DNA of 11,572 bases. Origin: Candidatus Symbiobacter sp. (lineage in GTDB: Bacteria > Pseudomonadota > Alphaproteobacteria > Elsterales > Elsteraceae). How positions within the stretch are numbered: the stretch's first letter is position 1; each line of letters opens with the position of its first letter. The notes under the pieces were generated by a model. The model made no database searches, was not told where the DNA came from, and saw nothing but the letters and a program-made list of their open reading frames with translations. The DNA lies in assembly GCA_030054015.1 (NCBI GenBank), contig JASGCR010000041.1, positions 1-11,572 of the forward strand. Direction: 5' to 3'. A program made the position numbers and the translations under genes. Below are positions 7,381 through 11,572 of the stretch, in pieces.

Positions 7381-7410
7381 ATTATGACAGATTTTCCTGG
7401 CCTGGGACAA
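7381..7410 (-). promoter_or_regulatory. Candidate promoter for cysK operon
   Basis: On the minus strand TTGTCC (7405-7410) and CATAAT (7381-7386) are separated by 18 bp. This matches the sigma-70 consensus at 4 of 6 and 5 of 6 positions, and would give a leader of about 60-65 nt. The same spacing and the same -10 hexamer occur at the promoter proposed for the 49-aa gene. Confidence 0.45.
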
Positions 7411-7455
7411 GTTTTTCTATCGCTTGTCTTACCACCCCTCAATACCTAAAAGGAA

Positions 7456-7534
7456 GAGCGTCATTACCCGCCGGACTGCAAGCGGATTGCCGCTTGCAGT
7501 CCGAGTCGGGTAATCCCCCAGGCGTATTATTCCC
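7456..7534. repeat. Family A palindromic repeat, copy A2 (variable core)
   Basis: The ends are identical to A1: GAGCGTCATTACCCGCC (7456-7472) and GAGTCGGGTAATCCCCC onward (7503-7534). The core is entirely different but still self-complementary: GGACTGCAAGCGG (7473-7485), loop ATTG, CCGCTTGCAGTCC (7490-7502), a perfect 13-bp stem. It lies upstream of cysK and begins the repeat mosaic. Confidence 0.88.
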
Positions 7535-7552
7535 AAGGAACTTCTGAATAAG
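7535..7552. repeat. Module D, inverted diverged copy
   Basis: AAGGAACTTCTGAATAAG is the reverse complement of a diverged module D (CTTATTCAGAAGTTCCTT). It abuts the end of A2 and precedes the family B cloverleaf. With the copy at 7715-7734 it flanks that element in direct orientation (about 15 of 20 positions shared). Confidence 0.45.
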
Positions 7553-7574
7553 CCTTAGTAACAAGAAAATCGCC

Positions 7575-7675
7575 TTTGCGAGCGGTTGCATCGCAACCGC
7601 GAAGCAATCCAGAAAAATCTTACAACTTCAGGATGCTTCTGGATTGCTTCGCGGGCGAAGCCGCCCGCTCGCAAA
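7575..7675. repeat. Family B cloverleaf element, complete copy B1
   Basis: A 101-nt element can fold into a four-way junction with no unpaired junction bases. The outer stem is TTTGCGA/TCGCAAA (7575-7581, 7669-7675). Hairpin 1 is GCGGTTGC/GCAACCGC with loop ATC (7582-7600). Hairpin 2 is GAAGCAATCCAGAA/TTCTGGATTGCTTC (7601-7614, 7637-7650) with a 22-nt loop. Hairpin 3 is GCGGGCG/CGCCCGC with loop AAGC (7651-7668). All four stems are perfect. A second, window-truncated copy is at 11522-11572. Confidence 0.85.
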
Positions 7676-7714
7676 TGCCATTTCTTTGGTTTTTGGGACT
7701 CGTTTAGAGCTTCC

Positions 7715-7734
7715 TAAAGGGAAGTCTGATTAAG
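7715..7734. repeat. Module D, inverted copy
   Basis: The reverse complement reads CTTAATCAGACTTCCCTTTA, close to the copy at 65-83. It lies between the family B cloverleaf and the family C cloverleaf. Confidence 0.55.
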
Positions 7735-7747
7735 TCGCAAAAGTCAC

Positions 7748-7928
7748 TGACCTCCCCTTCCCGTAGGGAGGGGAGGATAGAAACTCTATGCGAGCGAATG
7801 CGAGCATTAGAGTTTCTTGGTGGGGTTGGTACTTTAAATTGTTAAAAAGCCCAACCCCACCAAGTCTCGCTAAGTTGCTTCGCAACTAAGCTCGACTATC
7901 CTCCCCTCCCTACGGGAAGGGGAGGTCA
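7748..7928. repeat. Family C large cloverleaf element, copy C1
   Basis: This is a 181-bp element. Its 32-bp outer arms (7748-7779 and 7897-7928) are perfect reverse complements, starting TGACCTCCCC and ending GGGGAGGTCA. Inside are three hairpins in series. The first is GAAACTCT/AGAGTTTC (7780-7816). The second is TTGGTGGGGTTGG/CCAACCCCACCAA (7817-7829, 7851-7863), a perfect 13-bp stem. The third is GCTAAGTTGC-TTC-GCAACTAAGC (7869-7891) with one A/A mismatch. Each outer arm can alternatively fold on itself. No open reading frame is contained. A second full copy with different stem sequences is C2, between sufB and sufC. Confidence 0.88.
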
Positions 7929-7942
7929 TAAGCGTTTCTCGA

Positions 7943-7961
7943 CTTGTTCAGACCTTCCTTA
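7943..7961. repeat. Module D copy, plus orientation
   Basis: CTTGTTCAGACCTTCCTTA is 17/19 identical to the copy at 65-83. It ends the repeat mosaic only 8 bp from the stop codon of the 49-aa gene. The gene-free stretch 7311-7969 therefore holds, in order on the plus strand, the cysK promoter region, A2, D, B1, D, C1 and D. Only short spacers (7553-7574, 7676-7714, 7735-7747, 7929-7942) remain unassigned. Confidence 0.55.
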
Positions 7962-7969
7962 AATAAGGT

Positions 7970-8119
7970 CTATAGATCTCCTGGATAGCCGTAATCGTCG
8001 ATTTCCCAGTCGTCATCATGAGATTCGGGGAGTTCACCATTCTCTTGTTCCAGTCCGAAATTGTTGTAGCCGCGTTTGGCTAACTCGGCCGGAAATTTTT
8101 TCATTACATTTCTATACAT
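7970..8119 (-). CDS. Small acidic protein of unknown function (49 aa)
   Basis: This short gene is not recognised. The product starts MYRNVMKKFPAELAKRGYNN, a basic amphipathic-looking start, and ends in an acidic Asp/Glu-rich tail (SHDDDWEIDDYGYPGDL). It has no cysteine and no transmembrane segment. Three points support reality: AAGGAG is 6 bases upstream of the ATG at 8119; a good promoter with 18-bp spacing sits at 8194-8223; and a 32-bp palindrome lies between promoter and gene. A second ATG five codons in (8104) is a less well placed start. It is divergent from the Rrf2-sufBC operon. It could be a small regulatory protein or half of a toxin-antitoxin pair, but no partner is seen. Function unknown. 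Confidence 0.6.
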   Translation of the reverse strand: MYRNVMKKFPAELAKRGYNNFGLEQENGELPESHDDDWEIDDYGYPGDL

Positions 8120-8155
8120 TGTATTCTCCTTAATTCTTCGTTTTCTGTTGGTTAG

Positions 8156-8187
8156 ATTCTGATATACACGTACGAGTATATCAGAAT
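8156..8187. promoter_or_regulatory. 32-bp near-perfect palindrome between divergent genes
   Basis: Arms ATTCTGATATAC (8156-8167) and GTATATCAGAAT (8176-8187) are perfect 12-bp inverted repeats. The centre is CGTACG, itself palindromic, with only the A/A pair at 8168/8175 unmatched. It lies where the transcript of the 49-aa gene should begin, so it is either an operator just downstream of +1 or a 5'-end mRNA stem-loop. It does not resemble the IscR type 1 consensus. Confidence 0.8.
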
Positions 8188-8193
8188 ATTTAT

Positions 8194-8223
8194 ATTATGC
8201 CCCAAGAGACACAAAACAGTCAA
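8194..8223 (-). promoter_or_regulatory. Candidate promoter for the 49-aa gene
   Basis: On the minus strand TTGACT (8218-8223) and CATAAT (8194-8199) are separated by 18 bp; each matches the sigma-70 consensus at 5 of 6 positions. The predicted +1 is near 8187, the first base of the palindrome on that strand. The leader to the ATG would be about 68 nt. Confidence 0.55.
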
Positions 8224-8239
8224 CCACAAAATTCCCCCC

Positions 8240-8284
8240 TTGCCAAACTCGGAAAAATATAGTACTAATTCACTACCAATTCAC
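8240..8284 (+). promoter_or_regulatory. Candidate promoter and operator of the Rrf2-suf operon
   Basis: TTGCCA (8240-8245) and ACTAAT (8264-8269) are separated by 18 bp, a moderate sigma-70 match. The palindrome TAGTACTA lies just ahead of and into the -10. The heptamer AATTCAC occurs twice (8267-8273 and 8278-8284), 11 bp apart and so on one helix face. An autorepressing Rrf2 protein would be expected to bind around here, but no known motif is matched. Confidence 0.35.
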
Positions 8285-8296
8285 ACGGTAAAAAAC

Positions 8297-8797
8297 ATGG
8301 AACTCATTTCCAAAATGGCGGATTATGCGGTGACGCTGATGGTGGCGATGGCGGCGGAGCCAAATTCTCGTTATTCGGCGCAAACCCTGGCGGAAAAGAC
8401 CGCGCTACCGCGTCCGACGGTGGGCAATCTCATGAAAAAACTGGCGGCGGCGGGGTTGCTCACATCCGAACGCGGGGTCAAAGGCGGCTATGGTCTGGCG
8501 GTGGCGAGCCAAAAGATTAACGTGGTGCAGATCATTACCGCGATTGATGGCAAACTGGGCTTTACCGCCTGTAGCCATGATGACGGCGACAGCATCAACT
8601 GCGCACGGGCGGGCATTTGCGCCACCCGTCCCCATTGGCAGACCCTAAGCCGCGCGATCACCCAAGCCCTGGCCCAGGTAACTCTGGCGGACATGGCGCA
8701 ATCCTTCGCTGCGGGCATCTCCCTTGATTTTCGCGCGGGCATCGGCAGCGATGATGCGCGGGTAAAACCTACGACCCCCTATGAGGCCATATTGTGA
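8297..8797 (+). CDS. Rrf2-family SUF system Fe-S cluster assembly regulator
   Basis: The 166-aa product is an Rrf2-type winged-helix regulator like those heading suf operons (the TIGR02944-type, IscR/SufR relatives). The N-terminus MELISKMADYAVTLMVAMA and the wing segment ERGVKGGYGLA (58-68) are diagnostic. Cysteines C92, C102 and C108 sit where this group coordinates an Fe-S cluster, so it probably senses cluster status and controls the downstream suf genes. After about residue 140 the C-terminal tail is not conserved in the remembered family. The ATG at 8297 is preferred to a TTG at 8240, which lies inside the promoter region and adds unrelated residues. The Shine-Dalgarno is weak. The stop overlaps the sufB start by 4 bp (GTGA), so translation is coupled. 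Confidence 0.9.
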   Translation: MELISKMADYAVTLMVAMAAEPNSRYSAQTLAEKTALPRPTVGNLMKKLAAAGLLTSERGVKGGYGLAVASQKINVVQIITAIDGKLGFTACSHDDGDSINCARAGICATRPHWQTLSRAITQALAQVTLADMAQSFAAGISLDFRAGIGSDDARVKPTTPYEAIL

Positions 8798-10329
8798 CCG
8801 ATATATTTTATGATACCCAGCAAGCGACCCCGGCACCAACTGCGAAAACCCCCGCGAAAACCCCAGTTGGGAAAACGCCTGAGGCGGCGCAGGGGGTGTT
8901 GAATGACGCGTATCGTTATGGCTTTGTGACCGAGATTGAAACCGATTCGGCCCCGCCGGGACTCGATGAATCAACGGTGCGGTTTATTTCGGCCAAGAAA
9001 AACGAACCGGACTGGCTGCTCGATTGGCGGCTCAAAAGTTTTGCCCATTGGCAGACAATGACCACGCCGGTCTGGGCGCATTTAAAGATTGATCCGATAG
9101 ATTATCAAGCATCAACCTATTACTCCGCCCCGAAAAATGCCAAAAAGGTTAAATCGCTCGCCGAAATCGATCCCGAATTGCTGAAAACCTATGAAAAACT
9201 CGGCATTCCTTTGCGGGAACAGGAATTGCTGGCGGGGGTAGAGGGGGCGGGGAACGTGGCCGTCGATGCGGTGTTTGATTCGATTTCGGTGGCGACGACG
9301 TTCCGCGATAAATTGGCGGCAATGGGGGTGATTTTTTGCTCGTTTGGCGAGGCGGTACAGCATCATCCCGAATTGGTACGCCAATATTTGGGGTCGGTGG
9401 TGCCGGCGGGCGATAATTTTTATGCCGCGCTTAATGCGGCGGTGTTTTCCGATGGCTCGTTTGTGTATGTGCCAAAGGGGGTGCGTTGCCCGATGGAACT
9501 TTCTACCTATTTCCGCATCAATGCGTCCAATTCGGGACAATTTGAACGCACCTTAATTATCGTTGATGACGATGCCTATGTTTCGTATCTCGAAGGCTGT
9601 ACCGCGCCCAAACGCGATGAGAACCAACTTCATGCCGCGGTGGTGGAATTGATTGCGCTGGATCGGGCCGAGATCAAATATTCCACGGTGCAAAATTGGT
9701 ATCCTGGCGATGCGAATGGGCGCGGCGGGATTTATAATTTCGTCACCAAACGCGGGGCGTGCCGTGGTTATAAATCGAAAATTTCTTGGACGCAGGTGGA
9801 AACCGGTTCAGCCATTACCTGGAAATACCCGTCTTGTTTGTTGCAAGGCGACGAGTCGGTGGGCGCGTTTTATTCGGTGGCGATCAGCAATCACCGCCAA
9901 CAAGCCGACACGGGCAGCAAAATGATCCATCTCGGCAAAAACACCAAATCGACAATTATCGCCAAGGGGATTTCGGCGGGGCAGGGGCAAAACACCTATC
10001 GCGGCTTGGTGAAAATCATGCCCAAAGCGACCGGGGCGCGCAATTACACCCAATGCGATTCGCTGTTGCTAAGTGACCAATGCGGTGCCCATACCATTCC
10101 CTATATCGATGTGCGTACGCCGTATGCCACACTTGAACACGAAGCCACCACCGCGAAAATATCGGAAGAACAACTTTTTTATTGCCAGCAACGCGGGTTG
10201 TCGGCGGATGATGCGGTGTCGATGATTGTGAATGGCTTTGCCAAGCAAGTGTTGCAGGAATTGCCGATGGAATTCGCGGTCGAAGCGCAAAAACTTCTGG
10301 CGATTTCATTGGAAGGCAGCGTGGGGTAA
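8794..10329 (+). CDS. sufB: SufB, Fe-S cluster scaffold subunit of the SufBCD complex
   Basis: The 511-aa product matches SufB over nearly its full length. A beta-helix core contains YLEGCTAP (C269), SCLLQGDESVGAFYSVA, NYTQCDSLLLSDQCGAHTIP (C421, C430) and LEHEATTAK (E448, E450). By spacing, C421 and E450 appear to correspond to the E. coli SufB residues Cys405 and Glu434 used in cluster assembly. The first 35 residues are a Pro/Thr/Lys-rich extension, which makes it slightly long. The GTG at 8794 overlaps the regulator's stop as GTGA, with GAGG 7 bases upstream, so translational coupling is likely. It forms the cytoplasmic scaffold with SufC and SufD. A large family C repeat separates it from sufC. 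Confidence 0.96.
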   Translation: MTDIFYDTQQATPAPTAKTPAKTPVGKTPEAAQGVLNDAYRYGFVTEIETDSAPPGLDESTVRFISAKKNEPDWLLDWRLKSFAHWQTMTTPVWAHLKIDPIDYQASTYYSAPKNAKKVKSLAEIDPELLKTYEKLGIPLREQELLAGVEGAGNVAVDAVFDSISVATTFRDKLAAMGVIFCSFGEAVQHHPELVRQYLGSVVPAGDNFYAALNAAVFSDGSFVYVPKGVRCPMELSTYFRINASNSGQFERTLIIVDDDAYVSYLEGCTAPKRDENQLHAAVVELIALDRAEIKYSTVQNWYPGDANGRGGIYNFVTKRGACRGYKSKISWTQVETGSAITWKYPSCLLQGDESVGAFYSVAISNHRQQADTGSKMIHLGKNTKSTIIAKGISAGQGQNTYRGLVKIMPKATGARNYTQCDSLLLSDQCGAHTIPYIDVRTPYATLEHEATTAKISEEQLFYCQQRGLSADDAVSMIVNGFAKQVLQELPMEFAVEAQKLLAISLEGSVG

Positions 10330-10337
10330 GATACTCT

Positions 10338-10588
10338 GTGTCCTTGAACATTCGCCTTTATGACCCCCCCTTCCTGCTTAGGAAGGGGGGGATAGAATCG
10401 CTCAGAATTTTTGTTAAAAAATTCTTGAGCGATTCTTGGGGGGGTTGGTGCAACGCCTTTGATTATATTGATAGATTTTCAATATCACCAACCCCCCCTA
10501 GCTCCGCTAAGGGCTTCGCCCTAAGCGTCGCTTTCCCCCCCTTCCTAATCAGGAAGGGGGGGTCATAAGGGGGATTCTTTGGGAAACG
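10338..10588. repeat. Family C large cloverleaf element, copy C2, between sufB and sufC
   Basis: The outer arms 10361-10394 and 10533-10565 are almost perfect complements (TGACCCCCCCTTCC and GGAAGGGGGGGTCA at the ends). The inner hairpins are GAATCGCTC/GAGCGATTC (10395-10435), GGGGGGGTTGGTG/CACCAACCCCCCC (10438-10450, 10486-10498), and CGCTAAGGGC-TTC-GCCCTAAGCG (10505-10527). The fold and order match C1 while the stems differ. Flanking bases (10338-10360 and about 10566-10588) also pair imperfectly. It fills most of the 288-bp sufB-sufC gap and begins 8 bp after the sufB stop. Confidence 0.88.
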
Positions 10589-10617
10589 GAGTATAAATTC
10601 AAAAAATTGGGTCAATC

Positions 10618-11424
10618 ATGTCAAATTACATCTTAGAGATTAAGAACTTAACTGCCGAGATACCACCCGAAAAACGTGTGGACACGGTCAAACCGGATCA
10701 GGGAGGGGGCAAGAAAATTCTGCGCGGCCTTGATCTGAAATTGGCGGCGGGCAAAGTCCACGCCATTATGGGGCCGAACGGGTCGGGCAAATCGTCGCTG
10801 GCCTATTATCTTGCCGGTCGCAATAATGATGAAATAACCGGCGGCTCGGTTTTATATGACGGCCAGGATTTGCTGGCGATGGAGCCGGATGCGCGGGCGC
10901 AGATGGGGATTTTTCTGGCGTTTCAATATCCGGTCGAGATTCCGGGGGTCAACAGCATGGTGTTTCTCCGCGCCGCCTTTAATGCCGGGCGCAAGGCGCG
11001 GGGCGAGCCGATTTTGGATGCGGGGCAATTTCTTAAAATCGTGCGGGCGCAGTTGAAAATTCTCGGCATGGGCGAAGAAATGCTGAGCCGCGCCGTCAAT
11101 GTCGGCTTTTCCGGCGGCGAGAAAAAACGCCATGAAATCCTGCAAATGATGGTGTTGCAGCCGAAATTGGCGATTTTGGACGAAATTGATTCCGGGCTGG
11201 ATATTGACGCGCTGCGCCAAGTTGGGGCGGCGGTGAATGCAATGCGTTCTGCCGGGCGGACGCTGGTTTTGATTACCCATTACCAGCGTTTGCTTTCCTT
11301 TGTCGAACCGGATCATGTCCATATTCTGGCCGGCGGGCGGATTGTCGAATCGGGGGATCGCTCGCTCGCCCTGGCATTGGAACAGCATGGCTATGCGAAA
11401 TATATCGAAGCGGCGAAGGTTTAG
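10618..11424 (+). CDS. sufC: SufC, ATPase subunit of the SufBCD complex
   Basis: The 268-aa ABC-type ATPase drives cluster assembly on SufB/SufD in the cytoplasm. It shows Walker A GPNGSGKS (52-59), the Q-loop Q103 in AFQYPVEIPG, the signature FSGGEKKR (164-171), Walker B LAILDEID (184-191) and the switch H221. EKKRHEILQ replaces the more usual EKKRNEILQ. A short Gly/Lys-rich insert (about 18-32) precedes the first conserved strand. The ATG at 10618 has no convincing Shine-Dalgarno; the nearest GGAG (10588-10591) is too far. With the 205-bp repeat just upstream, sufC expression may depend on how that RNA folds. sufD and sufS would be expected further downstream. Confidence 0.96.
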   Translation: MSNYILEIKNLTAEIPPEKRVDTVKPDQGGGKKILRGLDLKLAAGKVHAIMGPNGSGKSSLAYYLAGRNNDEITGGSVLYDGQDLLAMEPDARAQMGIFLAFQYPVEIPGVNSMVFLRAAFNAGRKARGEPILDAGQFLKIVRAQLKILGMGEEMLSRAVNVGFSGGEKKRHEILQMMVLQPKLAILDEIDSGLDIDALRQVGAAVNAMRSAGRTLVLITHYQRLLSFVEPDHVHILAGGRIVESGDRSLALALEQHGYAKYIEAAKV

Positions 11425-11433
11425 GTATACCCC

Positions 11434-11480
11434 GTGTCCTTGAAAATTCGCCTTTCTGACCCCCCCTTCCTGATTAGGGA
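11434..11480. repeat. Family C element, truncated copy C3
   Basis: GTGTCCTTGAA, one base, ATTCGCCTTT then TGACCCCCCCTTCCTG (11434-11472) repeats the left end of C2 at 21 of 23 positions before TGACC. It begins 9 bp after the sufC stop, as C2 begins 8 bp after the sufB stop. After GATTAGG the sequence changes to module D (AAGGTCTGAAG), so this copy is broken in the middle of its outer arm. Confidence 0.75.
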
Positions 11481-11493
11481 AGGTCTGAAGAAG
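11475..11493. repeat. Module D, inverted copy joined to broken C3
   Basis: The reverse complement reads CTTCTTCAGACCTTCCCTA. It overlaps the C3 break at a shared AGG-GAAGG string and leads into the family B copy B2, the same D-then-B order as at 7535-7675. Confidence 0.55.
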
Positions 11494-11521
11494 TCACTTT
11501 TTTTGTCAAAAGAGACCCGCA

Positions 11522-11572
11522 TTTGCGAGCGGTTGCATCGCAACCGCGAAGCAATCCAGTAGCATCCTGAAA
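11522..11572. repeat. Family B cloverleaf element, copy B2, cut by window end
   Basis: TTTGCGA (11522-11528), the hairpin GCGGTTGC-ATC-GCAACCGC (11529-11547) and GAAGCAATCCAG (11548-11559) are identical to B1. The following bases AGCATCCTGAA match the reverse complement of the B1 hairpin 2 loop instead of its direct reading. The rest lies outside the window. Confidence 0.75.

Noticed and set aside
7311..7455. Riboswitch or T-box upstream of cysK
   Set aside because: The leader predicted from the promoter is only ~60-65 nt and shows no SAM-riboswitch or T-box landmarks.
7456..7961. Insertion sequence or decayed transposon in the gene-free stretch
   Set aside because: No reading frame resembling a transposase or its remnants is present; the stretch is made of self-complementary repeats.
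8156..8187. IscR-type binding site assignment for the 32-bp palindrome
   Set aside because: Arm sequence ATTCTGATATAC does not match the IscR type 1 or type 2 patterns known to me.
10361..10565. G-quadruplex from the G7 runs in copy C2
   Set aside because: The G runs are each paired with exact C runs in the proposed stems, and the runs are far apart, so duplex hairpins explain them better.

Overview
The window looks like chromosomal DNA of an alphaproteobacterium of roughly mid-50s %GC. This rests on recalled protein families and gene neighbourhoods, not on a search. The signs are a thioredoxin reductase gene followed by a LysR regulator whose N-terminus resembles a well-known alphaproteobacterial type, and an Rrf2-type SUF regulator translationally coupled to sufB. 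All recognised protein genes are housekeeping or metabolic. No transposase, integrase, tRNA, rRNA or CRISPR array was seen.

Layout. (1) 1-160: edge of a dispersed palindromic repeat. (2) 160-3927, plus strand: a protein with two PAP2 phosphatase domains, trxB, a 300-bp gap carrying two variable-core palindromes, then a LysR regulator. (3) 7310-3934, minus strand: a compact run cysK - LUD-domain protein (LutC-like) - Smr-domain protein - tail-anchored coiled-coil protein, ending 6 bp from the LysR stop. (4) 7311-7969: a gene-free stretch that is almost entirely a mosaic of palindromic repeats. (5) 7970-8119, minus strand: a 49-aa acidic protein of unknown function with a good Shine-Dalgarno and promoter, whose predicted transcript begins at a 32-bp near-perfect palindrome. 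(6) 8297-11424, plus strand: an Rrf2 regulator, sufB and sufC, the start of a SUF iron-sulfur cluster operon that probably continues past the window. A 205-bp self-complementary element sits between sufB and sufC. (7) 11434-11572: partial repeat copies after sufC.

The most unusual content is the non-coding repeats. Three families are visible. Family A is a small palindrome with constant ends and an unrelated but self-complementary core in each copy. Family B is a 101-nt cloverleaf whose four helices abut with no unpaired junction bases. Family C is a ~180-205-bp cloverleaf with a ~32-bp outer stem and three inner hairpins; its two full copies share the fold while stem sequences differ in a compensatory way. 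A ~19-bp module (D) recurs at element borders. The gene content suggests redox and sulfur themes (TrxB, CysK, SUF), but only the SUF genes clearly work together.
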